Part shown: positions 8,605 through 17,800 of the stretch, one piece after another
Layout of the letters: every line of letters starts with the position of its first letter
Position numbering within the stretch: position 1 is the first letter of the stretch
Assembly (NCBI RefSeq): GCF_004364175.1
Contig: NZ_SNZW01000016.1
Span: 219,133-283,132 of the forward strand
Reading direction: 5' to 3'
From: Maribacter caenipelagi
GTDB lineage: Bacteria > Bacteroidota > Bacteroidia > Flavobacteriales > Flavobacteriaceae
Length of the DNA: 64,000 nt
Notes under the pieces: model-generated
Told to the model about the DNA's origin: nothing
What the model saw: the letters and a program-made list of their open reading frames with translations, nothing else
The model's database searches: none
Translations under genes and position numbers: made by a program

Positions 8605-9675
8605 ATGAATAAACTTTCTTTGCACCAAGATTTTTCCATTCATGGTAAATCAATTTCTTATGATGATTTAACAGAAGTAAGTTATAGCTTAATTAAGGAA
8701 GGTGAAGAATTTGAAAAATATATAGGTGAATTCCTTTTAGATTGGATCGATGATTCGCAAACGTTATTCGTAAAATCTTCTGGTTCAACGGGTCAACCAA
8801 AGACTATTTCCTTAAAGAAAGAGCACATGATTAATAGTGCTCTGGCAACAGGTAGCTATTTTGACCTGAAGCCTAAGTCCACTGCTTTACTCTGTTTACC
8901 AGCTTCATACATTGCAGGTAAAATGATGTTGGTCAGGGCTATGGTTTTGGGCTTGAATATTCATTTTTTGCCACCAAGTTCGTACCCATTGGAAGGTATC
9001 TCAGATTTTTTTGATTTTGGGGCTATGGTGCCTTTGCAGGTGGGTAATTCTATATCTAAACTACATCAAGTACATAAATTAATTATTGGTGGTGCACCCA
9101 TTTCTAATTCAATAAGAGAGAAATTAAAGGGTGTTGATAATAACAGTTATGAAACCTATGGTATGACGGAAACCATAACTCATATCGCTGTAAAATCATT
9201 AAACAATATAGAAATAAAAGATGCTCCTTTTACGGTTCTGCCAAATGTAGAACTTACCAAAGATGATAGAGGTTGTTCGGTAATTAACGCACCAAAAATT
9301 ACAGATGAAATTGTTAGAACTAATGACGTTATTGAATTGGTGTCAGATAGTGAGTTTAAATGGCTAGGGAGAATTGACAATGTTATAAATTCAGGTGGAG
9401 TAAAATTACATCCTGAGCATATAGAAAACGTACTTTCAAAGTATATTGATACACCCTTCTTTGTAACGGGAGTTCCAGATGAGGAATTAGGCCAAAAAGT
9501 AGTATTGGTAGCCGAAAATGTGAATGAACAAAGAATTCAAAAAACAATAGATTCCATTATCGATTTCAAGAAATTTGAGAAACCTAAGAATATTTTGGTT
9601 TGTAAAGAATTTATAAGAACCGAAAGCGGAAAAGTTCAGCGTGCTAAAACTCTTGAACAAATTTTGAGGGCATAA
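8605..9675 (+). CDS. menE: o-Succinylbenzoate-CoA ligase
   Basis: This 356-aa acyl-adenylate-forming ligase is shorter than the usual ~450-550 aa, as is common for MenE in Flavobacteriaceae. The P-loop is SSGSTGQPK (about residues 58-66), the adenylate motif is YETYGMTET, the hinge is WLGRIDNVINSGGVK, and the C-terminal catalytic lysine is in SGKVQRAK. The enzyme activates o-succinylbenzoate to its CoA thioester ahead of MenB. Linkage to menC and menA supports this over other adenylate-forming enzymes. It is the last gene of the menC-CPBP-menE unit. Confidence 0.88.
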   Translation: MNKLSLHQDFSIHGKSISYDDLTEVSYSLIKEGEEFEKYIGEFLLDWIDDSQTLFVKSSGSTGQPKTISLKKEHMINSALATGSYFDLKPKSTALLCLPASYIAGKMMLVRAMVLGLNIHFLPPSSYPLEGISDFFDFGAMVPLQVGNSISKLHQVHKLIIGGAPISNSIREKLKGVDNNSYETYGMTETITHIAVKSLNNIEIKDAPFTVLPNVELTKDDRGCSVINAPKITDEIVRTNDVIELVSDSEFKWLGRIDNVINSGGVKLHPEHIENVLSKYIDTPFFVTGVPDEELGQKVVLVAENVNEQRIQKTIDSIIDFKKFEKPKNILVCKEFIRTESGKVQRAKTLEQILRA

Positions 9676-9715
9676 TTAATTCAGCTATTTTCATCATTAG
9701 AAAAACCACAATCTA

Positions 9716-11065
9716 ATGACCAAACAACTAATTATTCTATTTATTTGTGTTCAGGGCTATGTGTTGAACGCCCAACAAATTCTCAACGAAAAAGAAAGAG
9801 CACAGGTAATCGATGAAATTTTAGATGACCGCTTTAATAATCTGCTACCAGAGCTTATGGATGCTTCGGGTTTAGATATGTGGGTGGTCATTTCTAGGGA
9901 ATACCATGAAGATCCTGTAATGAAGACTATGCTTCCGGCTACGTGGTTGAATGCACGTAGAAGAACTATCCTATTGTTTTATAGAGACAAGGCAAAGAAT
10001 ACGATAGAGAAGTTAGCTGTTGCCCGCTATAATGTTGGTAAAAACATTATTTCTGCATGGGATAAGGAGAAAGAACCTAATCAATGGGCACGGTTAATGC
10101 AATTGATATCAGAAAGAAATCCAAAGAAAATCGGACTCAATTTTTCAAAAGACCACAATATTGCAGATGGCTTGGTAAAAACCGATTATGAAGAGTTTAT
10201 GTCTAATCTGCCTAAGAACTATACTTCAAAAGTGACTTCTGCTGAACAACTTGCTGTTCGCTGGATCGAGACTAGAACAGAACGTGAAATGGTTATTTAT
10301 AATCAATTGGTAGATATTACTCATGACATTATTGCTGAAGCTTTTTCTGAAAAGGTCATTACTCCGGGAGTTACCACAACTTCAGATGTTGTTTGGTGGA
10401 TGAGACAAAAAGTTACCGATTTAGGACTGGAGACTTGGTTTCACCCAACTATAGATGTACAAAGAACCCAGAATAATGAAAAAAGCGAATTTTATTCATT
10501 TGCAGATAAACCAGAAGATATGGTAATACTACCAGGTGACTTGGTACATTGCGATTTTGGAATTACATATCTGCGTTTAAATACTGATTGTCAAGAGTTG
10601 GCCTATGTACTAAAGCCAGAAGAAATATCAGCGCCTGACTTTTTAGTGAACGGATTAAAAGATGGTAATAAAGTCCAAGACTTTTTGACTGCCAATATGA
10701 TAAAAGGAAGAACCGGAAATGAAATCTTGGCGAAGTCATTGAGCCAGGCAAAGAAAGCAGGGTTAAGACCTTCAATTTATACACACCCTTTAGGTAGTTA
10801 CGGTCATTCTGCTGGTACTACAATTGGTATGTGGGATTCTCAAGGTGGCGTCATGAAAGATGATGGAGAGTACTATCCGTTAAATCCAAACACTGTTTAT
10901 GCAATTGAATTGAATACCACCATTAATATTTCTGAGTGGAATAGAGATATTCGAATTATGCTTGAAGAAGCCGGTTTTTATGGTGAAGATGGATTTAGGT
11001 ACGTAAATGGTAGACAGACCGAATTATTATTGATTCCACGTGTAAAGAATAATCAAGGTAATTAA
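9716..11065 (+). CDS. Secreted M24-family metallopeptidase (Xaa-Pro aminopeptidase-like)
   Basis: This 449-aa protein has a signal peptide (about residues 1-19, ending near NAQQ). The N-terminal half is the creatinase-N-like domain and the C-terminal half has the pita-bread fold. Likely metal ligands are Asp in VHCDFG, Asp in LNTDCQE, His in YGHSAG, Glu in AIELNT and Glu in MLEEAGF, so the dinuclear site looks intact. It probably acts in the periplasm on proline-containing peptides; the exact specificity is not readable. It is separated from menE by 40 bp and may be read through from that unit. Confidence 0.85.
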   Translation: MTKQLIILFICVQGYVLNAQQILNEKERAQVIDEILDDRFNNLLPELMDASGLDMWVVISREYHEDPVMKTMLPATWLNARRRTILLFYRDKAKNTIEKLAVARYNVGKNIISAWDKEKEPNQWARLMQLISERNPKKIGLNFSKDHNIADGLVKTDYEEFMSNLPKNYTSKVTSAEQLAVRWIETRTEREMVIYNQLVDITHDIIAEAFSEKVITPGVTTTSDVVWWMRQKVTDLGLETWFHPTIDVQRTQNNEKSEFYSFADKPEDMVILPGDLVHCDFGITYLRLNTDCQELAYVLKPEEISAPDFLVNGLKDGNKVQDFLTANMIKGRTGNEILAKSLSQAKKAGLRPSIYTHPLGSYGHSAGTTIGMWDSQGGVMKDDGEYYPLNPNTVYAIELNTTINISEWNRDIRIMLEEAGFYGEDGFRYVNGRQTELLLIPRVKNNQGN

Positions 11066-11179
11066 TATTCGTTACGTTTACATGATTAGTATCTATTTTT
11101 CTTAAAATCAGTTGATTATGTTGTTTTTGGAATAATTTTTGATACCATTAGTATCGTATAACCATTAAAATTCTATTTA

Positions 11180-12922
11180 ATGAAAAATTTTCTAATTCTC
11201 ATATTATTAGCATCTTTTGCCTCTAATCTTCAAGCGCAAGACAGAACTATTAAAGGAAAAGTTAGTCAATTAGAATCTCCTTTGGCAAATGTTCAGATTT
11301 CTATTATAGATTCTGATATAGCAACTAGAACAGATGCAAATGGATATTATCAAATAATTGCTGAACCTAAAGATATGTTACTATATGAATATCCTGGTCT
11401 TAGCGATGTTCAGATAATGGTTGAAGATGTAACACGAATCTTAAATTTTGAAATGACTCAGAAAATTGAGCAATTAGATGAGGTTACTGTAAAGGGGAGC
11501 AATAGAAAATCACAGAATGAATTGTTGCAAGAATATGCGTATAATCCAAATCTTATAAAAACAGCCTATGGTATATTAGATAGTGAGACAGCGCCAGGTA
11601 AAATTAGATTTTTACAAGAGAATCAGATTAATGATGTTGGTGTTTGTATCCTAGATTTGATGAGAAATGAGTTTCCTGGAGTAAATGTAGTAGGAGATTG
11701 TGTGTATGGGGGACTTATATATATTAGGGGGCTAAATTCTGTTAGTCAAGCACCACCTGCAGTTTATGATGTTGACGGACAAGTATTGACCCAAACACCT
11801 ACTTGGATTGCACCCGCCGCAATTAAACGATTGGCTGTATTAAATAATCTAGCTATGACTACAAGATATGGCTCAATTGGTGCTGGTGGCGTAATTGTTA
11901 TTAATACTAAAGCTAGTGAATATTCTAGAACTGTAGATGGTAAACCTATTGACTATGCAAAAGTTAAAAATAATAGGTATGATAACTCAGCATTAAGTTC
12001 AATACAATTTAAAGAAGATAAACCTTCGTACTTGAATGAACTTTTAAATGCGAATACCGAAGAAGAGGCAAAGATGATTTACGCAAATCAAATCAAAAAA
12101 TACAGTAGTTCATATTACTATGTTTTAGATGCCTATGATTATTTTTCTAATAGATGGAAAAATCAAGAATTCGCAGAAATGATTATTCATGAGAATGATA
12201 GAGTTCTAAGCGGAAATCCTAATGCATTAAAATCCCTAGCATACATTTATCAAGCTGAAGGAAAGTTTAAAGAGGCAAACAAACTTTATGAAGATGTTTA
12301 TACACTTAGAGCAGATTATGCACAATCGTATTTAGACTTGGCAAATAGTTATAGAGAATTAGGTTTAAATCAAAAAGCTGCCGCTATGTACTTGCGTTAT
12401 GATTACTTACTGGCAGAAGAGCTATTGGAAAAAGAAGAGCCAGTGAAAGTTATTATGGATCGGGATTTAAATAATTTGATTTCTCTAAAAGGGGCTGATT
12501 TAGTTTCAACAGATAAGGTGAATGAAATTAAACTTGATGATGATTTTAAAGGAACACGTTTGGTTTTCGAATGGAGCGATAGTGAGGCTGAATTTGTGTT
12601 ACAATTTGTAAACCCAGAAAAGCGATACTATAAAAGTGAGCATTCATTAGTTGCAGATGCAGAGCGAATTCAAAGCGAAAAGCGCTCAGGTTTCTCTAGT
12701 GAAGAATATTTAATAGATGATACGCTTCGTGGTAATTGGTTGGTGAATGCAACTTACTTAGGTAATAAAAGTTTAACTCCAACATATTTGAAAGCTACGG
12801 TATATTATAACTACGGTAGTGCTTCACAACGTAAAGAAACGAAGGTTTTTAAACTTGGTTTGCGTAATGTGAATCAGCAATTGTTTACCGTTTCAAATGC
12901 GGTTAGTGTTGTTTCCAACTAG
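11180..12922 (+). CDS. Barrel-less TonB-plug protein with CarboxypepD-like and TPR regions
   Basis: This 580-aa secreted protein has a signal peptide (about 1-19), a CarboxypepD-regulatory-like beta domain (about 22-95), a TonB-receptor plug-like region (about 135-250, with GLIYIRGLNS and the AGGVIVINTKA ending) and then tetratricopeptide-like helices (about 330-420, with ALKSLAYIYQAEGKFKEANK). A C-terminal beta-rich domain ends in VSN. The 22-strand barrel that follows a plug in true receptors is absent, and the C-terminus resembles a soluble domain. It may act as an adaptor or as a plug-derived surface protein. The function is unknown. Confidence 0.65.
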   Translation: MKNFLILILLASFASNLQAQDRTIKGKVSQLESPLANVQISIIDSDIATRTDANGYYQIIAEPKDMLLYEYPGLSDVQIMVEDVTRILNFEMTQKIEQLDEVTVKGSNRKSQNELLQEYAYNPNLIKTAYGILDSETAPGKIRFLQENQINDVGVCILDLMRNEFPGVNVVGDCVYGGLIYIRGLNSVSQAPPAVYDVDGQVLTQTPTWIAPAAIKRLAVLNNLAMTTRYGSIGAGGVIVINTKASEYSRTVDGKPIDYAKVKNNRYDNSALSSIQFKEDKPSYLNELLNANTEEEAKMIYANQIKKYSSSYYYVLDAYDYFSNRWKNQEFAEMIIHENDRVLSGNPNALKSLAYIYQAEGKFKEANKLYEDVYTLRADYAQSYLDLANSYRELGLNQKAAAMYLRYDYLLAEELLEKEEPVKVIMDRDLNNLISLKGADLVSTDKVNEIKLDDDFKGTRLVFEWSDSEAEFVLQFVNPEKRYYKSEHSLVADAERIQSEKRSGFSSEEYLIDDTLRGNWLVNATYLGNKSLTPTYLKATVYYNYGSASQRKETKVFKLGLRNVNQQLFTVSNAVSVVSN

Positions 12923-12959
12923 ATTTCTAAATATTTATTAGGTGTTAAAGAGAATTGAC

Positions 12960-13001
12960 AATGCCCATTAAATACGCTAAGTATATAATGGGCATTATTT
13001 T
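12960..13001. terminator. Bidirectional terminator between convergent genes
   Basis: An 11-bp perfect stem (AATGCCCATTA with TAATGGGCATT) and a ~15-nt loop are followed by a T-rich tail on the plus strand, between the plug/TPR gene and the carboxylase gene. Confidence 0.65.
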
Positions 13002-13046
13002 ATACCTTTTTTTATGCAATCATTTTCTTAGTACCTAATCTTGAAA

Positions 13047-14675
13047 TTAAACCTGCAACACCCCCATATTAAAAGGCTTCTCGATAGGCGCATGATCAGC
13101 GGCTTCTATACCCATTGAAATCCATTTACGGGTGTCCTTTGGGTCAATGATAGCATCGGTCCATAATCTTGACGCTGCATAGTATGGAGAAACTTGATTG
13201 TCGTAACGCTTCTTGATTTTATCGAATAGCTCAGTTTCCTTTTCTTCGGTAATGGTTTCACCTTTCTTTTTTAAAGATGCCTTTTCAATCTGTAATAATA
13301 CCTTTGCTGCCGAGTTTCCGCTCATTACGGCTAATTCTGCGCTTGGCCAAGCAACAATTAACCTAGGGTCATAAGCTTTACCGCACATGGCATAATTTCC
13401 TGCGCCGTAGCTATTTCCGATTACAATGGTGAATTTTGGTACGACGGAGTTACTTACCGCATTTACCATTTTTGCGCCATCTTTTATAATACCACCATGT
13501 TCACTTTTACTGCCTACCATAAAACCGGTAACATCTTGTAAAAATACTAACGGAATTTTCTTCTGATTACAGTTTGCTATAAAACGGGTGGCCTTATCCG
13601 CAGAGTCAGAATAAATTACTCCGCCAAATTGCATTTCGCCTTTTTTGGTTTTTACAACTTTTCTTTGGTTGGCAACAATACCAACTGCCCATCCGTCTAT
13701 TCGTGCATATCCCGTTAAAATAGTTTGTCCGTAACCAGCTTTGTATTCTTCAAATTCAGAATCATCTACCAATCGCTTTATGATTTCCATCATATCATAC
13801 TGCTCAGCTCTTGAGCTTGGTAGAATTCCGTAGATATCATCCGGATTTTCTTTTGGCTTCAAACTTTTCTTACGGTTGTATCCCGCTTTAGGGAAATCAC
13901 CGATTTTATCCATAATATTCTTTATGGTATCTAGAGCCGCCGCATCGTCTTTCGCCTTATAATCGGTTACGCCACTTATTTCACAATGTGTAGTAGCTCC
14001 GCCCAACGTTTCATTATCTATACTTTCACCTATCGCCGCTTTTACCAAATAGCTACCCGCCAAGAATATACTGGCAGTTTTATCTACTATCAAAGCTTCA
14101 TCGCTCATAATAGGTAAATATGCGCCACCGGCAACACAGCTGCCCATCACTGCAGATATTTGGGTAATACCCATACTGCTCATTACCGCATTGTTTCTAA
14201 ATATGCGACCAAAGTGTTCTTTGTCAGGGAATATCTCATCCTGTAATGGCAAGTACACTCCTGCGCTATCTACCAAGTATATTATTGGAAGCCTATTTTC
14301 TATGGCTATCTCTTGTGCTCTTAAATTTTTCTTTGCAGTAATTGGAAACCAGGCACCGGCTTTAACCGTAGCGTCATTTGCAACGACGATACACTGTTTT
14401 CCTTTTACGTAACCAATTTTTATAACTACTCCGCCAGAAGGACATCCGCCATGTTCTTCGTACATACCATCACCTACAAAGGCTCCGACTTCTATTTGTT
14501 CAGATTTAGGATCTAAAAGATAATCAATACGCTCTCTGGCGGTCATTTTACCTTGATCGTGCTGTTTGGTTATTTTGGCTTTTCCTCCGCCTAAATAAAC
14601 CTCATTAAGCTTTCTTCTAAGGTCTGATAGTAGCAACTTATTCCTATCTTCGTTTCGATTGAATTTTAAATCCAT
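13047..14675 (-). CDS. Acyl-CoA carboxylase carboxyltransferase (beta) subunit
   Basis: This 542-aa biotin-dependent carboxyltransferase is of the propionyl-/methylcrotonyl-CoA carboxylase type, with both crotonase-like halves: an N-terminal half with RERIDYLLDP and GGVVIKIGYVKGKQ, and a C-terminal half with GFMVGSKSEHGGIIKDGAK and GAGNYAMCGKAYDPR. SEHGGI and the Lys-rich LKKKGE insertion resemble methylcrotonyl-CoA carboxylases. The biotin carboxylase subunit is not in this window. The start is set at 14675 (MDLKFNRNE), matching the family. A longer in-frame start at 14789 would add an unlikely Cys-rich leader and overlap the divergent gene. Confidence 0.85.
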   Translation of the reverse strand: MDLKFNRNEDRNKLLLSDLRRKLNEVYLGGGKAKITKQHDQGKMTARERIDYLLDPKSEQIEVGAFVGDGMYEEHGGCPSGGVVIKIGYVKGKQCIVVANDATVKAGAWFPITAKKNLRAQEIAIENRLPIIYLVDSAGVYLPLQDEIFPDKEHFGRIFRNNAVMSSMGITQISAVMGSCVAGGAYLPIMSDEALIVDKTASIFLAGSYLVKAAIGESIDNETLGGATTHCEISGVTDYKAKDDAAALDTIKNIMDKIGDFPKAGYNRKKSLKPKENPDDIYGILPSSRAEQYDMMEIIKRLVDDSEFEEYKAGYGQTILTGYARIDGWAVGIVANQRKVVKTKKGEMQFGGVIYSDSADKATRFIANCNQKKIPLVFLQDVTGFMVGSKSEHGGIIKDGAKMVNAVSNSVVPKFTIVIGNSYGAGNYAMCGKAYDPRLIVAWPSAELAVMSGNSAAKVLLQIEKASLKKKGETITEEKETELFDKIKKRYDNQVSPYYAASRLWTDAIIDPKDTRKWISMGIEAADHAPIEKPFNMGVLQV

Positions 14676-14713
14676 TCTATATAATTTCTTTTCTTTCGAT
14701 AAAGATAAGGAGT

Positions 14714-14721
14714 TAATTTTG
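14714..14721 (+). promoter_or_regulatory. Candidate -7 promoter element of the Gfo/Idh gene
   Basis: TAATTTTG matches TAnnTTTG and lies 26 nt before the ATG at 14748, in the divergent spacer next to the carboxylase start. Confidence 0.45.
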
Positions 14722-14747
14722 GTGTTTATGCAACAAAAACAAAAAGT

Positions 14748-15719
14748 ATGATTAAGTGGGGTATTGTAGGGGCAGGGAACATTGCTCATAGTTTTTCAAA
14801 AGATTTAGCCTTGGTAAGTGGCGGTGAGTTGGTCTCTGTGGCTTCAAGAAGCTTAGAGAAAGCTAAAGATTTTGCTAATGAATATGGCGCGCCAAATGCC
14901 TATGGTAGTTATGAAGAGTTATTTAACAGTAATACGGTAGATGTTATTTATTTAGCTACACCACATACTTCTCATGCAGATTTAAGCATTACAGCGATGA
15001 AAGCTGGTAATGCTGTACTGTGCGAAAAGCCAATGGGTGTTAACAAAAGAGAAGTGGAGCAAATGGTTGCTGTTGCTAAAGAAAATAATGTTTTTCTGAT
15101 GGAAGCATTATGGTCTCGTTTTAATCCGACAATTAAAAAGGCGAAAGAATTGGTAGATAATGGTGCTATAGGAACAGTAGTGTATGTGCATTCAGATTTT
15201 GCTTTTTATGCACTTGATAGGGATGAGGAAGGAAGATTGTTGAACCCCGATCTTGCCGGTGGATCTTTATTGGATATCGGTATCTACCCTATATTTTTGG
15301 CTTATTTGATGTTAGGTAAACCAAAGGATATTAAGGCAACGGCCAACTTCTATAAAACGGGAGTGGAGATACAGTGCAGCATGATTTTTAATTACGAAAA
15401 TGCCCAAGCAATCTTATATAGCGGACTCAATTCAAATTCAGAAAAGAAGGCGGAGATTTCTGGTAGCGAAGGTACTATATTTATTCACCCTAGATGGCAT
15501 GAAACTACGGGGTACACTTTAGAGAAAGATGGTGAAAGTACCGCAAATGAAATCGGTAAAATGGGTAAAGGCTATGTTCATGAAATTGAGGAAGTGCACG
15601 ATTGTTTAAATTCAGGTAAGAAAGAAAGTGATTTATGGAGCCATCAAAATAGTCTGGATTTAATTGAGATTATGGATTCCGTTCGTAAAAAAACGGGAAT
15701 TGTGTTTCCGTTTGAATAA
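14748..15719 (+). CDS. Gfo/Idh/MocA-family oxidoreductase
   Basis: This 323-aa NAD(P)-dependent dehydrogenase has an N-terminal Rossmann motif GIVGAGNIA (about residues 4-12), the family signature CEKPMG with the conserved Lys (about 96-101), and the C-terminal substrate domain with GGSLLDIGIYP (about residues 170-180, Asp and Tyr). The length is normal for trans-1,2-dihydrobenzene-diol/glucose-fructose-type members. Substrates in this family are usually sugars or inositols and cannot be chosen here. It is transcribed divergently from the carboxylase gene. Confidence 0.85.
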   Translation: MIKWGIVGAGNIAHSFSKDLALVSGGELVSVASRSLEKAKDFANEYGAPNAYGSYEELFNSNTVDVIYLATPHTSHADLSITAMKAGNAVLCEKPMGVNKREVEQMVAVAKENNVFLMEALWSRFNPTIKKAKELVDNGAIGTVVYVHSDFAFYALDRDEEGRLLNPDLAGGSLLDIGIYPIFLAYLMLGKPKDIKATANFYKTGVEIQCSMIFNYENAQAILYSGLNSNSEKKAEISGSEGTIFIHPRWHETTGYTLEKDGESTANEIGKMGKGYVHEIEEVHDCLNSGKKESDLWSHQNSLDLIEIMDSVRKKTGIVFPFE

Positions 15720-15795
15720 TAGCAGGGGTAATTATGGACAAATATCTTAAAATTTACGATATTTGATGTTCGCTTAAATTTTAATTGATTCGACA

Positions 15796-15972
15796 ATGAA
15801 CAAGAATACAGTGCTCACTTGGGCAACTTTTATTATGATTTTTGTAGGTCTGGCCCTAATTGCATTAGGTGCTTTTCGCTATGATGATGTTGCCGGTTGG
15901 GGTTTTGCATCCGTAGGTATAGGATTTTTTGCCATTGCATGGGTGTTTAACGCACTTAAAGGTAGAGTATAA
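15796..15972 (+). CDS. 58-aa two-helix membrane protein (CAL67264-like)
   Basis: A short ORF encodes a 58-aa protein with two hydrophobic helices (about residues 8-26 and 34-53), joined by a short FRYDDVAG turn and ending in a basic tail. Length, sequence and position just upstream of ettA recall the small CAL67264-family membrane protein of Flavobacteriia (from memory, not searched). It starts at ATG 15796, 76 nt after the Gfo/Idh stop codon. No function is known. Confidence 0.65.
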   Translation: MNKNTVLTWATFIMIFVGLALIALGAFRYDDVAGWGFASVGIGFFAIAWVFNALKGRV

Positions 15973-16037
15973 TATATTTTTAGAACCGGCAGTGAATTCT
16001 TCTGTTCGGCTTTAATTTCACTAAAAACTATAATTTT

Positions 16038-17729
16038 ATGTCAGACGATAAGAAGGTAATCTTCTCCATGTCAGGAGTTACGAAAACCTATAAAAATGCG
16101 AATACCCCAGTTTTAAAGAATATATACTTAAGTTTTTTCTACGGTGCCAAAATCGGAATCTTAGGTTTAAACGGTTCGGGTAAATCTACTTTGCTGAAAA
16201 TCATTGCCGGAGTTGATAAAAACTTTCAAGGCGATGTTGTTTTCTCTCCTGGTTACAATGTTGGTTACTTAGAGCAAGAGCCAGAATTGGATGAGAATAA
16301 AACTGTGCTTGAAATTGTAAAGGAAGGGGTTGCGGAAACTGTGGCAATTCTTGATGAATACAATAAGATAAATGACATGTTCGGTCTTCCTGAAGTATAT
16401 GAAGATGCCGACAAAATGCAGAAGTTGATGGATCAACAGGCTGTATTGCAAGATAAAATTGATGCCGCAAATGCTTGGGAATTAGATACCAAGTTAGAAA
16501 TTGCTATGGATGCCTTGCGTACTCCTGATCCAGATAAGAAAATTTCAGTATTGTCTGGAGGTGAAAGAAGAAGGGTCGCATTATGTAGATTGTTACTTCA
16601 AGAGCCAGAAATCTTATTATTAGATGAACCTACCAACCATTTAGATGCAGAATCTGTACATTGGTTAGAGCATCATTTAGCGCAGTATAAAGGAACTGTA
16701 ATCGCCGTAACGCACGATAGATATTTCTTGGATAATGTTGCTGGTTGGATTCTTGAACTGGACAGAGGAGAAGGTATCCCTTGGAAAGGAAACTACTCTT
16801 CTTGGTTGGATCAAAAATCGAAACGTTTAGCTCAAGAAAGTAAAACTGCTTCTAAGAGGCAGAAAACTCTTGAGAGAGAGCTTGAATGGGTGCGTCAAGG
16901 TGCTAAAGGAAGACAAACTAAGCAGAAAGCGCGTCTAAAGAACTACGATAAGTTAATGAGTCAAGATCAAAAACAGCTTGACGAAAAACTTGAAATCTAT
17001 ATTCCGAACGGACCGCGTTTAGGGACTAATGTAATTGAGGCGAAGGGTGTAAGTAAGGCTTATGATGATAAGTTGCTTTATGAAGATTTAAATTTTAAAT
17101 TACCTCAAGCAGGTATTGTTGGTATTATTGGTCCAAACGGTGCTGGTAAGACTACAATCTTTAAAATGATCATGGGCGAAGAAACGCCAGATAAAGGTGA
17201 GTTTGAAATTGGTGAGACTGCTAAAATCGCCTACGTAGATCAAAGTCATTCTAATATTGACCCTGAAAAAACCATTTGGCAAAATTTCAGTGATGAGCAA
17301 GAGATGGTGATGATGGGTGGTAAGCAGGTGAATTCTCGTGCATATTTAAGTAGGTTCAATTTTACGGGTAGTGAGCAGAATAAGAAGGTAAGCATGTTAT
17401 CTGGTGGTGAACGTAACCGTTTACATTTAGCCATGACATTAAAAGAAGAAGGAAACGTTCTTCTCTTAGATGAGCCGACCAATGATTTAGATGTGAATAC
17501 ATTAAGAGCCTTAGAAGAAGGTCTGGAAAACTTTGCAGGTTGTGCAGTAGTAATCTCGCATGATAGATGGTTTTTAGATCGTATTTGTACTCATATCTTA
17601 GCTTTTGAAGGTGATTCTCAAGTTTACTTCTTTGAAGGTTCTTTTTCTGATTATGAAGAGAATAAGAAGAAAAGATTAGGCGGAGATTTAATGCCGAAAC
17701 GAATCAAGTACAAGAAACTGATTAGATAA
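16038..17729 (+). CDS. ettA: Energy-dependent translational throttle protein (ABC-F ATPase)
   Basis: This 563-aa soluble ABC-F protein has two ATPase domains. Walker A motifs are GLNGSGKS (43-50) and GPNGAGKT (365-372). Signatures are LSGGERRR and LSGGERNR, followed by LLLDEPTNHLD and LLLDEPTNDLD. The EttA arm insertion is present (PEVYEDADKMQ region, about 115-150), and the basic interdomain linker is RQGAKGRQTKQKAR. No transmembrane segment is visible. EttA binds the ribosomal E site and gates translation by ATP/ADP ratio. A terminator follows 18 nt after the stop codon. Confidence 0.93.
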   Translation: MSDDKKVIFSMSGVTKTYKNANTPVLKNIYLSFFYGAKIGILGLNGSGKSTLLKIIAGVDKNFQGDVVFSPGYNVGYLEQEPELDENKTVLEIVKEGVAETVAILDEYNKINDMFGLPEVYEDADKMQKLMDQQAVLQDKIDAANAWELDTKLEIAMDALRTPDPDKKISVLSGGERRRVALCRLLLQEPEILLLDEPTNHLDAESVHWLEHHLAQYKGTVIAVTHDRYFLDNVAGWILELDRGEGIPWKGNYSSWLDQKSKRLAQESKTASKRQKTLERELEWVRQGAKGRQTKQKARLKNYDKLMSQDQKQLDEKLEIYIPNGPRLGTNVIEAKGVSKAYDDKLLYEDLNFKLPQAGIVGIIGPNGAGKTTIFKMIMGEETPDKGEFEIGETAKIAYVDQSHSNIDPEKTIWQNFSDEQEMVMMGGKQVNSRAYLSRFNFTGSEQNKKVSMLSGGERNRLHLAMTLKEEGNVLLLDEPTNDLDVNTLRALEEGLENFAGCAVVISHDRWFLDRICTHILAFEGDSQVYFFEGSFSDYEENKKKRLGGDLMPKRIKYKKLIR

Positions 17730-17747
17730 TAGAGTAGTTATAAAGAA

Positions 17748-17772
17748 AAAGCCCGCAATCGCGGGCTTTTTT
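17748..17772 (+). terminator. Rho-independent terminator after ettA
   Basis: The arms AAAGCCCGC and GCGGGCTTT have a 4-nt loop and end in TTTTTT. Confidence 0.88.
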
Positions 17773-17777
17773 ATTTT

Positions 17778-17798
17778 CAGCTAACAGCTAACAGCTAA
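17778..17798. repeat. Heptamer tandem repeat (CAGCTAA x3)
   Basis: Three exact copies of CAGCTAA lie between the ettA terminator and the stop codon of the next minus-strand gene. A 7-bp unit cannot keep frame, so it is non-coding; it may be a slippage-prone microsatellite. Confidence 0.8.
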
Positions 17799-17800
17799 CA

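Noticed and set aside
14676-14789. N-terminal extension of the acyl-CoA carboxylase gene to 14789
   Set aside because: It adds a Cys-rich sequence unlike the family and overlaps the divergent gene's start.
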